This document shows, piece by piece, positions 1-8,716 of a stretch of DNA of 64,000 nt; positions within the stretch are counted from its first letter, which is position 1; each line of letters opens with the position of its first letter. The position numbers and the translations under genes were made by a program. Source of the DNA: Pirellula sp. (GTDB lineage Bacteria > Planctomycetota > Planctomycetia > Pirellulales > Lacipirellulaceae); the NCBI GenBank assembly GCA_013822725.1, contig PNKX01000015.1, positions 1 to 64,000 on the forward strand. Reading direction: 5' to 3'. The notes beneath the pieces were generated by a model that was not told the DNA's origin, made no database searches, and saw nothing but the letters and a program-made list of their open reading frames with translations.

Positions 1-303
1 GTCGGGATTCGCCACCTTACAAATCTTCCGGTGCTGCTATTGATTCGTGGGGCGGTTCCGGCACAATGACCAGCGTGAAAGCTGAAGTCGGGGAAAACTT
101 TTCCTCAACTTCAATCGCGGGCCTGAGAATCCGCGATACGCAGTGAGGAAATTGTGAAATGGTGAGAAACAAGAACGCTTGGCAGAGAGGGTGCGCAGGA
201 AGGCAACGACCTGCGGGCGGTCTCACCCGCCTCACATCGCCACCTCTGCCAAGCGTTGTTATTCTGAGACCACGCCACTCTGGCTGGTCGGGAAAGGTTT
301 CCC
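1..303. other. gene-free left edge with a perfect 14-bp inverted repeat
   Basis: No convincing gene is visible; open frames on both strands here are short and lack family features. AACGCTTGGCAGAG at 174-187 recurs as its exact reverse complement at 244-257, separated by 56 bases. The arms and spacer could form a long hairpin or be a recombination or operator site of the element to the right. Confidence 0.5.
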
Positions 304-786
304 ATGTCCACGGCTCTCTTCGTGGGGACGATCGCGCGCCCCGTTGCCCGTCTCTTCTCCATCCCTGAGACAATCTCTAACAAGCTGCATCGGCGTAAGC
401 ATCTAAGCCAGCTGCCTTGCCCGCTGTGCAACACCGACCTGCACCGGAGCATCGACTTGATGATTCGGCAAGGGTTCTATCAGCCAGCGATCGCAGCCAC
501 ACGGCTCCGCATCGAGTTAATCGTCGTCGACTACTACCGGAAGGCTGTCGCCAAGCTTCCTCAGGGAGTAATCCCCGCTGACCTTCGCGGCGTCCCGATG
601 ATCTTGCTGCGGATGCACGCCGCCGGCGAGATCACACTGAAGCTACGCCGACGGATTGACCACTTCTACAGCCGGTCGTCGCGCGTCGTTCACGGCCACG
701 TTGAATGCACGCGGCTTCTCGCCCGAGACTTTGCCAATGAAGCCGAAGCCATCGCCGTGGCGATTCAGAAAGGGGGTGCCGTATGA
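304..786 (+). CDS. small alpha-helical protein with a CPLC motif and an Rx5H motif, unknown function
   Basis: A 160-residue protein that I cannot name. A single CPLC pair sits near residues 39-42, which could bind metal with other ligands. The rest is basic and predicted helical, with Arg-rich stretches such as RLRIELIVVDYYRK. Near residues 123-131 the run SRSSRVVHGH places an Arg five residues before a His, which resembles the Rx4-6H signature of HEPN ribonucleases. That resemblance is weak evidence and is inference only. Its TGA stop overlaps the ATG of the next gene as ATGA, so the two are probably translated together. It lies in the putative integrated element. The start at 304 is the first ATG of the frame, and the N-terminal 25 residues may be non-native. 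Confidence 0.6.
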   Translation: MSTALFVGTIARPVARLFSIPETISNKLHRRKHLSQLPCPLCNTDLHRSIDLMIRQGFYQPAIAATRLRIELIVVDYYRKAVAKLPQGVIPADLRGVPMILLRMHAAGEITLKLRRRIDHFYSRSSRVVHGHVECTRLLARDFANEAEAIAVAIQKGGAV

Positions 787-992
787 GAACCCCCGAACAA
801 CGCGAGCGTTATCGCCAAGCGTCGATCAAGCGGTTTGCGAATCCTGTGGTCGACCCGACGCCGGAAGTGATTGCCGAGAGATGTGCAGAAGTTCGGGCGA
901 CCTGGACGTCGAGAGAGCGGCGGTATCGTTTGCCGCGGGCCGCTCGATGGACCGTGCCTGAGTTGTGCTGCGTTGATTTCTGCGAAGGCTAG
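783..992 (+). CDS. 69-residue hypothetical protein coupled to the preceding gene
   Basis: A short, strongly basic protein that begins at the ATGA overlap with the upstream gene. The N-terminus (MRTPEQRERYRQASIKRF) is charged and helical. The middle, IAERCAEVRATWTSRERRYR, has the look of small planctomycete proteins repeatedly found beside mobile or uncharacterised genes, from memory of the group rather than a search. The C-terminus ends in a Cys-rich CCVDFCEG. It might be a partner or antitoxin-like subunit of the first protein, or a nucleic-acid-binding peptide, but nothing in it decides this. Overlap and codon usage support it being real. Confidence 0.55.
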   Translation: MRTPEQRERYRQASIKRFANPVVDPTPEVIAERCAEVRATWTSRERRYRLPRAARWTVPELCCVDFCEG

Positions 993-1402
993 TTCTCGAT
1001 CGAGGCCGCGGGGGCAAGTGCGGCTTGAGCCGAGTTGAAACAGCCACGCCGGTCCTGATTGTGGCAGACAGAAGTGGGCCGGCGTGGCATTCCATACGGT
1101 TGCCCGGGGATAGGGCGGGCTCCCGCATGTCACAAGCTAACGCCGACGCTGGACGATCGCGATGCCCCGTTCGGGTGGACCAGTCGCCGGGTTAATCACA
1201 CGAAGTACCGGGCGGGCTTTGGAGCTGAAGGGTCGAACAACAACTCCTCGGCGCCGCCCGGAAGCAACAAGTCGAGTGTGGCACGAACCCTCCGCCACAC
1301 CAGCTGTATTTGTTTGGATTGGCCAAACGTGCCGGTTCGGCGCCGATTACGTCCCCCTGGCGGATGGTAAGCGTCTCCCGCCGCAGGGGCAGCGCGGCGG
1401 GA
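993..1402. other. intergenic stretch between convergent genes
   Basis: I see no gene, RNA or strong repeat here. Open frames in this stretch (for example 1059-1370) have Arg/Pro-rich random compositions and no start signals. Confidence 0.5.
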
Positions 1403-2047
1403 TTACTTGCGGCGACGGAGGGCGACGAGGCCAACAGTCGCTACCCCTGCAAGAAAAGTCGCCCCAGGCTCAGGCACAGCAAAGAGATCGTAGTACATCT
1501 CGTCGAAGACGACGCCATCCGCTAACTCGGTACGAGTAAAGGTTACCGAATTAAAAGGAGCACTGACGACGCCAAAGAACTGTTCATTGTCGCTGCCTGC
1601 TGGAGCTGTGGCAGCGACGCCTGTGTCACCGGTATCCGTCGAGAATGTCAATGGAGTTGAATGGGACGGGTAACCGTAGTCAACGATGTTGATCCCAAAA
1701 GCGATCACGGTCGTCGAAAATGCGAAAGTGATCGAACTTGATGACGTCTGCCCATACCACACCAGATAATTGACGCCGTGCGTGGGATGTCCAACGCCTG
1801 TTGGCTGATTGAAGAATGCAAGATCAGCCGTATCTGTGGAGTTTGTGATAGTCCACGGACCGGACGACCTCGCTGAGAATCCAGGAGGTGGATGAGGTGC
1901 AGCTGCAGGTTGCGACTCGAAACTTTCCAACTCCACCGGACCAGCACTGCTGAGGAAACTTGCCTCGTTGGTGAAGAGCGTCGCCCCGTTCGCTAACAAG
2001 CACGGAACCATTGCTAGCAAAAAGGAACAAAGTGCGATCGGGCGCAT
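1403..2047 (-). CDS. PEP-CTERM sorting domain protein
   Basis: A 214-residue exported protein. Residues 1-22 (MRPIALCSFLLAMVPCLLANGA) are a Sec signal peptide. The middle is rich in Ser, Thr, Phe and Gly and probably a beta-sandwich, with no catalytic motif that I recognise. The C-terminus has the classic tripartite PEP-CTERM signal: VPEPG, a hydrophobic stretch (ATFLAGVATVGLVAL), then RRRK. In the established model an exosortase recognises this tail and processes the protein at the inner membrane for export to the surface or matrix. It faces the integrase gene across a 128-base divergent gap. It is the only PEP-CTERM gene inside the putative element and may be cargo or an older resident gene. 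Confidence 0.85.
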   Translation of the reverse strand: MRPIALCSFLLAMVPCLLANGATLFTNEASFLSSAGPVELESFESQPAAAPHPPPGFSARSSGPWTITNSTDTADLAFFNQPTGVGHPTHGVNYLVWYGQTSSSSITFAFSTTVIAFGINIVDYGYPSHSTPLTFSTDTGDTGVAATAPAGSDNEQFFGVVSAPFNSVTFTRTELADGVVFDEMYYDLFAVPEPGATFLAGVATVGLVALRRRK

Positions 2048-2175
2048 TAGCAGGTCTCCGAGAATGTAACCAATTGATCCAGAAGTGGCTCACTCTAAGT
2101 TCGCTGGGCCACCGAGTCAAACATCTCATAAAAAGCTGATTTAAATCCTTACCCCTAACCCTTTGGAGACCAGCA

Positions 2176-3390
2176 ATGGCATCGTTATCAACCGGCAAAG
2201 ACGGCAAGCGGAAAGGCCTGCACCGCGTCCTACTGACCGACGCGAACGGCAAGCGTCAGCAGCTTTATCTTGGACGCATCCCTAAGAAGGACGCGGAAGC
2301 TGTTCGGCGTGCCGTCACCGAGTTAGAACGCTCGGCTCAGTACGGCCACACGGCCGCAGACTTCGCGCTGGCTTGGCTGTCGGAGGCCGGCGACGACATC
2401 CACGGCAAGCTCGTCAAGTTTGGGCTGGCGAAAGATAGGGCTGTTAGCGCGCCGGCTGAAGTTCTCACGCTCGGCCGTCTGGTCGAGATGTACCAATCCC
2501 GACCAGGGTGGAGGGCGCTAAAGTCGGGAACCCAGCGTGTTCAAAGCCGCGCCCTGCAGTTCGCCCTGGTTCACTTCGACGCGACGACCCCGGTGGAGAA
2601 GATCACCGCGGCGGCGGCCATGGATTTCTATGCGGCCCTTCAGCTCGATCGGGGCGACGGGGGCATGGGTCAGGCGGTATCGACCGCGAACACCATCTCG
2701 TCCGTCATCTCAGGCGCCTTCAACTACGGCATCGACGCCGAAGTGCTGGTCCGAAATCCGTTCCGGAAACTGCCCAGCGGCACGCGTCGCGGCAACAACG
2801 CCATGGTGAGCCTCGCGGACACGCTCAAAGTGTTCGAGGCCCTGCAGACCAACGAGGACAAGTTGGCTTTCGGTATGGCCCGCTGGGGGGCCGTGCGGGT
2901 GATCAGCGAGATCCGCACGCTCAAGTGGACCGACGTTGACTGGGCGAAGCGCAAGATCCTCATCCATAGCCCGAAGACGGAGCGCCATGAAGGCCACGCA
3001 GAGCGTTGGATTCCCATCTTCGCTGAGTTGGCGCCGCTGCTCGAAGCGCGGTTCGACGAGTGTGAGGCCGGCGAGGGAGTGCTGCCCAGCTACCAGAACT
3101 CGGATAAGGCGAAGCTCCGGGACATGCTGCGCAACGCCATTAAGCGGGCGGGCGTCGAGCGTTGGCCGCGTCTTTGGCACAGCCTCCGCGCCACGCGGCA
3201 GAGCGAACTCGCCGATCGGTTCCCGAGCCATTTGGTTCACCGGTGGGTGGGGAATTCTAAGGACGTTGGCGAGAAGCATTACCTGATGATGAGTGACGAG
3301 CATTTCATTCAGGCGGCAACGCAGAATGCAACGCAGTCAGTGTCCGACACGGCTCGTCAGGATAAGACAAGGGAGAATAGCGGAGCATAG
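2176..3390 (+). CDS. tyrosine-type site-specific recombinase (integrase)
   Basis: This 404-residue phage-type integrase cuts and rejoins DNA at attachment sites. The N-terminal third carries the arm-binding and SAM-like core-binding segments. The catalytic residues are visible in order: Arg241 in GAVRVISEIRTLKW, Lys267 in SPKTERH, His335 and Arg338 in LWHSLR, and the nucleophile Tyr369 in EKHYLMMSDEHF. The position usually held by His or Trp nine residues before the Tyr is Asn360 (WVGNS), a variant I recall from other planctomycete integrases. Start at 2176 is supported by a 15-base upstream leader and intact N-terminal similarity. It ends 50 bases before a truncated sulfatase, suggesting it mediated that insertion. 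No excisionase was recognised nearby. Confidence 0.92.
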   Translation: MASLSTGKDGKRKGLHRVLLTDANGKRQQLYLGRIPKKDAEAVRRAVTELERSAQYGHTAADFALAWLSEAGDDIHGKLVKFGLAKDRAVSAPAEVLTLGRLVEMYQSRPGWRALKSGTQRVQSRALQFALVHFDATTPVEKITAAAAMDFYAALQLDRGDGGMGQAVSTANTISSVISGAFNYGIDAEVLVRNPFRKLPSGTRRGNNAMVSLADTLKVFEALQTNEDKLAFGMARWGAVRVISEIRTLKWTDVDWAKRKILIHSPKTERHEGHAERWIPIFAELAPLLEARFDECEAGEGVLPSYQNSDKAKLRDMLRNAIKRAGVERWPRLWHSLRATRQSELADRFPSHLVHRWVGNSKDVGEKHYLMMSDEHFIQAATQNATQSVSDTARQDKTRENSGA

Positions 3391-3451
3391 GAAACGCTGT
3401 ACTGTCGGCGTGTGGCGAGTGGTGTCGTAAGGTGTCTAGCCTAAATCGAAC
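3391..3451. other. candidate attachment junction between element and sulfatase gene
   Basis: The integrase stop is at 3388-3390. A TAG at 3437-3439 is in frame with the sulfatase, and homology to sulfatases resumes right after it with codons for Pro-Lys-Ser-Asn-Ile-Leu-Val-Ile. Sulfatases normally read Lys-Pro-Asn-Ile here, so the crossover probably lies within roughly 3440-3455. The core sequence cannot be defined without the other junction. Confidence 0.4.
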
Positions 3452-4939
3452 ATTCTCGTCATCTGGGGCGACGACATCGGCACCTGGAACATCAGCCACA
3501 ACAGCCGCGGCATGATGGGCTATCAAACGCCCAACATCGACCGCCTCGCCAAAGAAGGCGTCGCCTTCACCGACTACTACGCCCAACAATCCTGCACCGC
3601 CGGCCGCGCCGCCTTCATCAGCGGCAGCGTCCCGGTGCGATCGGGCATGACCAAGGTCGGCATGCCAGGCGCGAAGGAAGGCTGGCAGAAAACAGACGTG
3701 ACCATGGCCACGATCCTCAAGAGCCAAGGCTACGCCACCGGCCAGTTCGGCAAGAACCACCAAGGCGATCGCGACGAACACCTGCCGACAATGCACGGCT
3801 TCGACGAGTTCCTCGGCAGTCTCTACCACCTCAACGCCGAGGAAGAACCCGAGAATCGCGACTACCCCCGCGATTTGAAATTGCGCAACGGTAAAACCTT
3901 CTTAGAGCAGTTCGGCCCGCGCGGCATCATCAAGTCCGCCGCCGACGGCAAGGGCGGGCAAACGATCGAAAATCTCGGCCCGCTCACCAAGAAGCGGATG
4001 GAAACGATCGATGAGGAAACCCTCGCCGCCGCGAAGGAATTCATCACTCGTCATGCCAAAGAAGGCAAACCCTTCTTCTGCTGGTGGAACGGCACCCGCA
4101 TGCACTTCCGCACCCACGTGAAGCCCGAGCATATCGGTATCAGCGGCCAGGACGAATACAGCGACGGCATGGTCGAGCACGACATGCACGTCGGCGAACT
4201 CCTGAAACTGATCGACGACCTCGGACTCGCCGACAACACGATCGTCCAGTACTCGACCGACAACGGCCCTCACTACAACACCTGGCCCGACGCCGGCACC
4301 ACCCCCTTCCGCGGCGAAAAGAACTCGAACTGGGAAGGCGCCTACCGCGTCCCCTGCTTCGTCCGCTGGCCCGGCCACTTCCCCGCCGACGTGACGCTCA
4401 ACGGCATCGTTTCGCATGAAGATTGGCTGCCGACGTTCGCCGCCGCCGCCGGCGCGCCGGACATCAAGGAGAAACTGCTCAAGGGCGGCGTTGAGCTCAA
4501 CGGCCGCACCTACAAGAACCACATCGACGGCTACAACCTGCTCGACTACCTCTCCGGCAAGGTGGAAGAGTCGCCCCGCGAGGGATTCATCTACGTGAAC
4601 GACGCGGGCAACGTGGTCGCCATGCGGTATGACGACTGGAAGGCCGTCTACCTGGAGAATCGGGCGCATCAGCTACAGGTATGGCGCGAACCGTTCGTCC
4701 ACCTCCGTATGCCGCTCCTCTTCAATCTGCGCCGCGATCCATTCGAGAAGTCGCAAGAAAACTCCAACACCTACCACGACTGGATGATCGACCGGGCCTT
4801 CGTCCTGGTCCCCCTCCAAACGATGGCCAGCGAGTTCCTCCTGAGCATGAAGGATTACCCGCCGAGCCAGACGCCGGGCGATTGGAGCCTCGATTCGCTC
4901 GAGAGGCAGATCAAGGGAATGACCGTCGGCGGCGAATAA
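3440..4939 (+). pseudogene. arylsulfatase, 5'-truncated by the adjacent element
   Basis: Formylglycine-dependent sulfatases hydrolyse sulfate esters, and planctomycetes use many on marine polysaccharides. From 3449 the frame reads NILVIWGDDIGTWN, the N-terminal strand and the metal-binding Asp pair (codons 3470-3475). It continues through the modification motif CTAGR (Cys codon 3593-3595), STDNGPHYNTWPD, and a complete C-terminus. No start codon or signal peptide precedes the Asp pair: an in-frame TAG sits at 3437 and the first ATG is 3512. A protein made from that ATG would be 475 residues and lack the metal ligands, so I call it a broken gene. The rest of the frame is undamaged, which implies a recent event. 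A strong terminator follows. Confidence 0.8.
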
Positions 4940-4956
4940 TTCGCTTGCAATCCAAG

Positions 4957-4989
4957 GGGCGCCGTCAGCCATGACGGCGCCCTTTTTTT
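4957..4989 (+). terminator. Rho-independent terminator after the sulfatase
   Basis: A perfect 11-bp stem (GGGCGCCGTCA at 4957-4967 with 4972-4982) closes a GCCA loop and is followed directly by seven T. Confidence 0.92.
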
Positions 4990-5038
4990 ATGGTTCTTCA
5001 GGGAATTTAGTGGGTAATTTCAGGCCCGAAGGGCCGGC

Positions 5039-5200
5039 AGTTAATAGCCAGGGGCGACAGCCCCTGGAAGGGGACGCATGAAGCGTCTTTAGCCCCGACG
5101 GGGCGACAGTAGCGCGCCAACCCTCAACCACTGTCGCCCCGTTGGGGCTACGAATTCTACGAACACCGTTTCCAGGGGCTGTCGCCCCTAGCTATTAACT
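5039..5200. repeat. long imperfect intergenic palindrome
   Basis: AGTTAATAGCCAGGGGCGAC at 5039-5058 recurs inverted at the right end (5181-5200), with one or two mismatches. Nested inside are smaller inverted segments such as CCCCGACGGGGCGACAGT with ACTGTCGCCCCGTTGGGG. The unit fills the space between the sulfatase terminator and the HAD gene and looks like a dispersed planctomycete palindromic element, not a gene. Confidence 0.7.
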
Positions 5201-5277
5201 TTCGCCGCGTGGCGACTGCGGAGCTTTGAGCCACTAAAATCACGGAAGAACCTTTTAATTTTACGAGAGAATCGACC

Positions 5278-6276
5278 ATGCTGAAATTCTTGACGGCGTT
5301 CGCCTTCACGTTGCTCGCGTCGAGCCTCCATGCCGCCGATCCGCTCCCTTCCTGGAACGACACGGCGCCGAAGCAAGCCATCCTGAAGTTCGTCGCCGCG
5401 ACGACGACTGAGGGCTCGCCCGAATTTGTCCCCGTCCCGCAGCGCATCGCCGTCTTCGACAACGACGGCACGCTCTGGTCGGAGCAACCGGTCTACGTGC
5501 AAGCCTTCTATCTGGCCGACCGCATCAAGGCGCTCGCGCCGCAGCATCCCGAATGGACGACCACCGAGCCATTCGCGTCGTTGCTGAAGGGCGATCTGAA
5601 AGGGGTCTCCGCCTCCGGCGAGGAAGGTTTGCTGCAGTTGGTCGCCGCGACACACGCCGGCATGACGACCGCCGAGTTCGAAAAGTCCGTCACCGATTGG
5701 ATCAACACCGCCCGCCATCCCAAGACAGGTCGGCTCTACACCGACATGGTCTATCAGCCGATGCTGGAACTGCTCAGATACATGCGCGCCAACGGCTTCA
5801 AGACCTTCATCGTCTCAGGCGGCGGCATCGAGTTCATGCGTCCCTGGGCCGAGCGCACCTACGGCATTCCTCCCGAACAAGTCGTCGGCTCCAGCGGCGG
5901 CCTGAAGTACGAAGTCCGCGACGGCACGCCGGTCATCGTCAAGCTGCCGGAACTCGCGCTGAACGACGACAAAGAGGGCAAACCCGTCGGCATCCAGCGC
6001 CACATCGGCCGCCGACCCATCGCCGCCTTCGGCAACTCCGACGGCGACTACCAGATGCTGGAGTGGACCACCGCCGGCGCGGGGCCGCGATTCGGCCTCG
6101 TCGTTCATCACACTGATGCCGACCGCGAAGTCGCCTACGACCGCGAGTCGCGCATCGGCCGGCTCGGCAAAGCGCTCGACGACGCCGCGGCGAAGGGCTG
6201 GTCGGTCATCGACATGAAGAACGATTGGAACCAGGTCTTTCCGCCTGCGGCGAGCGACGCCGGCACGCTCCCCTGA
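5278..6276 (+). CDS. exported HAD-superfamily phosphatase
   Basis: A 332-residue protein with a Sec signal peptide (residues 1-19, ending SSLHAA), so it acts in the periplasm or outside. The HAD motifs are intact: motif I FDNDGTLW (nucleophile Asp61, acid/base Asp63), motif II IVSGGG, and motif III with GNSDGDYQM supplying the Mg-binding Asp residues. A helical cap lies between motifs I and II. The nearest named relatives are phosphoserine-phosphatase-like HAD proteins, but the substrate is unknown and an exported form is unlikely to serve serine synthesis. It might release phosphate from extracellular organics. The OprO/P-like porin downstream fits such a role, though 177 bases separate them. 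The C-terminus is Pro/Ala-rich. Confidence 0.85.
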   Translation: MLKFLTAFAFTLLASSLHAADPLPSWNDTAPKQAILKFVAATTTEGSPEFVPVPQRIAVFDNDGTLWSEQPVYVQAFYLADRIKALAPQHPEWTTTEPFASLLKGDLKGVSASGEEGLLQLVAATHAGMTTAEFEKSVTDWINTARHPKTGRLYTDMVYQPMLELLRYMRANGFKTFIVSGGGIEFMRPWAERTYGIPPEQVVGSSGGLKYEVRDGTPVIVKLPELALNDDKEGKPVGIQRHIGRRPIAAFGNSDGDYQMLEWTTAGAGPRFGLVVHHTDADREVAYDRESRIGRLGKALDDAAAKGWSVIDMKNDWNQVFPPAASDAGTLP

Positions 6277-6453
6277 TCGTTCTAACCTGAGGAAGAGTCT
6301 ACGCAATCGGAACAATCGTCACCGGCAAACGGCGCCCAGAGGGCCGCTCGTCGATTCTCACGGACGGCGGCAGGGCGAGATTGCCGATCGAATCAATGAT
6401 GCGGAGCGTCGCCGCGCCGCCCGATTCGCCGTCGCCGACTCAACTCGCTCTCC

Positions 6454-7806
6454 ATGTCGCTAGGACGTCGCCTGCTCGTCGCCCTGCTGCTGATCGTCGG
6501 CCTGCGCCCTGACGCCGTGGCGCCATCGACTTGTCGCGCCGCCGAATTTAGCGTCGCTGACTTCGCAGACGCCGCCTCCGTCACGCCGATCATCTTCACG
6601 CCGCTCGACTCGACTCACGAGTGGCCGCGCGTCTGGAATCTCGGTCCCACCGCCACCTTTCAACTTCGCGGCCGCATCGATACGGACGCGATCTGGTCGA
6701 CCCAAAGCGCCGCCAACGAAGCAACGTTCGGCGAACTCGGCGACGTCGTCGGCCTCCGCCGCGCACGCATCGGCGGCGAAGGATCCCTCGGCGCCGACAG
6801 CCGCTACGTTGGTGAAATCGATCTTGCCTCTGGCAGCGTTGTCCCGCGCGACGTTTACGTCGCGCTCGGCAGCCGCTCCGACGGCGGCGAAAGCCAGTGG
6901 GGCCACTTCCGGGAACCGTTCAGCCTCGAAGGCGCGACCAGCGCCCGTTACTTCGCCTTCATGGAGCGCTCGCCCATCAACCTGCTCGATCCCGCGAGAA
7001 ACTGGGGCGCCGGATTGTTCCACGAGAACATTAGCGCCCACACGTTCGCAGCCCTCGGCCTGTTCCACGCCGGCACCGATACGGGCGACTTCCAAGGCGG
7101 CGACGGCAGCACCGTCGGCCTGACCGGTCGGCTAACCACCGCGCCCGTGAACGAAGGCGACGGCGAACGACTGCTCCACTTCGGCCTGGCGCTCTCCGAG
7201 CGCATCCCCGAAAACGGCGTGATCATCATCAACCAGCAACCGCGCTCGCCGCTGCTTGAACTCTCAGATTCTTCCTCGTCCCCCTTCGTGCCGGCGATCA
7301 CGATCCCTGCCGAGTTCCAGCAGCTGATCAACCTGCAATTCGCCGCCGCGCGCGGGTCACTTTGGACGCAATCCGAATGGTACGGCTCGCTCATCGACCA
7401 AACCGGCGGCGACACGGTCTTCTTCCACGGCGTCTACCTCGACGGCGGCTACTTTCTCACAGGAGAACATCGCGCCTATGACTCCTCGAACGGCACGCTC
7501 GGCGCCGTCCATGTCCGCCGACCGTGGCTACGACTCCCTTCCGAGAACGACCGCCCGCAAGGCTGGGGCGCCTGGGAACTCGCGGCGCGATTCTCATACC
7601 TAGACTTTTACGATCCCGATACGCCCGCTGGACCGAGCGGCCCGCAAATGGGCATCGAACTCCCGCAATCAACCTTCGGCGTCAACTGGTACCTCTCCGA
7701 CCGCGTGCGGCTGATGTTCAACTATTCGTACGCCGTCCCCAAAGAGATGACCGCCGGCGAAAGCGCCGCCAGCATCTACGCCACGCGCCTGGCAGTATTC
7801 TGGTAG
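6454..7806 (+). CDS. OprO/OprP-like outer-membrane porin
   Basis: A 450-residue beta-barrel protein. A signal peptide spans about residues 1-30 and is followed by RVWNLGPTATFQLRGRIDTD, the opening strands of the phosphate-selective porin O/P family. Further hallmarks are alternating hydrophobic strands, FREPFSLEGATSARYFAFME (the family's loop-strand region), and a terminal aromatic in TRLAVFW, which acts as the barrel assembly signal. In other bacteria this family takes up phosphate or polyphosphate, but substrate cannot be read from the sequence. It follows an exported phosphatase, so a joint phosphate role is possible. The start at 6454 gives a good signal peptide. Confidence 0.85.
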   Translation: MSLGRRLLVALLLIVGLRPDAVAPSTCRAAEFSVADFADAASVTPIIFTPLDSTHEWPRVWNLGPTATFQLRGRIDTDAIWSTQSAANEATFGELGDVVGLRRARIGGEGSLGADSRYVGEIDLASGSVVPRDVYVALGSRSDGGESQWGHFREPFSLEGATSARYFAFMERSPINLLDPARNWGAGLFHENISAHTFAALGLFHAGTDTGDFQGGDGSTVGLTGRLTTAPVNEGDGERLLHFGLALSERIPENGVIIINQQPRSPLLELSDSSSSPFVPAITIPAEFQQLINLQFAAARGSLWTQSEWYGSLIDQTGGDTVFFHGVYLDGGYFLTGEHRAYDSSNGTLGAVHVRRPWLRLPSENDRPQGWGAWELAARFSYLDFYDPDTPAGPSGPQMGIELPQSTFGVNWYLSDRVRLMFNYSYAVPKEMTAGESAASIYATRLAVFW

Positions 7807-7830
7807 TCCAGCCTCCGACGCTCTAATCAC

Positions 7831-8601
7831 TTACTTTCGCAACACAAAGTGTTCGCTCGTCGTTCGAATCTCAATTTTTCCGCCGCAAGCATACTGATCA
7901 AATAGTCCCACCAATAACTCCTGCGGCAATAGCGGCAAATAGTCAGCCAGTAGGAAGCGCAGAATCCGCATCCGATTCGCTTCGCTATCCTCAAAAGCCA
8001 GTTCATACGCCACCGACCGCTTAGCGTAGTCGGCCCTTAGCTCTTGCAACGACCGCTCGACATCCTCAGCCACGTTGTAGGGAACGTCTCTCCCCAACTC
8101 CCGAAACGCCGCGATCCAGATTTGGATGAGGGCGTTCGACCGGCCGGCAATCGCGGTCACGAAGACGCCTCCAGCAGCGAGCGAGCCGACTAGTTTCGCC
8201 AGCTCCGCTCGCAAGTTCGGAACGTAGTAGAAGACGTGGTTGGCCAGAATCAGATCAAACGGCCCCGCCCCCGCCGCCGGCAACGTCGCCGACTCGACGA
8301 TCGGCGTCTCGCTGCGATTCGCCAATCGCTCGATGGCTTGCCGCCGCACCGCATCGACCGGCTCTACCAGCGTCAGCGCCACCCGCTCGGGCGGCCAGCG
8401 GAGTTCGTCCAAGAACCGCTCCGTAAACCCGCCGGTCCCGCAACCAAAGTCGAGCATCCGCACCACGCCCGTCGCCGGCAGCAGGCCCTGGAGTTCCGCA
8501 GCATACGCTCGCACATCCTCTTGAGCCTCGGTGGCATGACGCTCAAAGAACGAATAGTCATCCGCAATCGCCCCAAAATCCTTCGCCGGGTTGTCGCTCA
8601 T
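7831..8601 (-). CDS. class I SAM-dependent methyltransferase
   Basis: A 256-residue cytosolic protein of the Rossmann methyltransferase fold. The SAM-binding motif I is VRMLDFGCGTGGF (about residues 46-58). An acidic motif II lies at TLVEPVD and the motif IV-like FDLILANHVFYYV follows. No signal peptide or extra domain is present, and the C-terminal 90 residues are helical. The substrate is unknown; the fold resembles the Methyltransf_12 and 25 families. It is convergent with the porin gene (24-base gap), and its upstream region contains a large palindrome, so it is probably transcribed alone. Confidence 0.88.
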   Translation of the reverse strand: MSDNPAKDFGAIADDYSFFERHATEAQEDVRAYAAELQGLLPATGVVRMLDFGCGTGGFTERFLDELRWPPERVALTLVEPVDAVRRQAIERLANRSETPIVESATLPAAGAGPFDLILANHVFYYVPNLRAELAKLVGSLAAGGVFVTAIAGRSNALIQIWIAAFRELGRDVPYNVAEDVERSLQELRADYAKRSVAYELAFEDSEANRMRILRFLLADYLPLLPQELLVGLFDQYACGGKIEIRTTSEHFVLRK

Positions 8602-8620
8602 GTAAGCCCACTTTTGTTAG

Positions 8621-8716
8621 GTCTCTCGCAAAGGCGCAGAGACGCAAAGATCACGCAAAGAAAACCAATGCAATTCTTTGCGTTTTTCTTTGCGCCTTCG
8701 CGCCTTTGCGAGAGAA
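8621..8716. repeat. CGCAAAG-type intergenic palindrome
   Basis: TCTCGCAAAGGCGCAGAGAC near the left end pairs with the inverted CGCCTTCGCGCCTTTGCGAGA at the right. The interior carries repeated CGCAAAGA and TCTTTGCG segments that also pair, giving a nearly continuous long hairpin. It has no coding potential. Confidence 0.75.

Larger units (their letters stand above)
1..3445. mobile_element. right end of a probable integrated element
   Basis: The stretch carries small genes of unknown function, a PEP-CTERM gene and, at its right end, a tyrosine recombinase. Immediately past the recombinase a sulfatase frame starts without its signal peptide or start codon. This is the pattern expected when a site-specific element integrates inside a gene. 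The left end and the missing 5' half of the sulfatase gene are not in the window, so the element's size is unknown. The element call is inference from gene content and the broken neighbour. Confidence 0.5.

Noticed and set aside
3512-4939. Treating the sulfatase as an intact gene starting at ATG 3512
   Set aside because: The product would lack the N-terminal strand and the two metal-binding Asp residues encoded at 3470-3475, as well as any signal peptide.
6299-6440. About 45 codons open on the minus strand (ending LRIIDSIGNLALPPSVRID and RRLPVTIVPIA)
   Set aside because: The stretch reads somewhat like protein, but it has no start codon and is closed by stops at both ends. It could be a remnant of an old gene; not strong enough to call.
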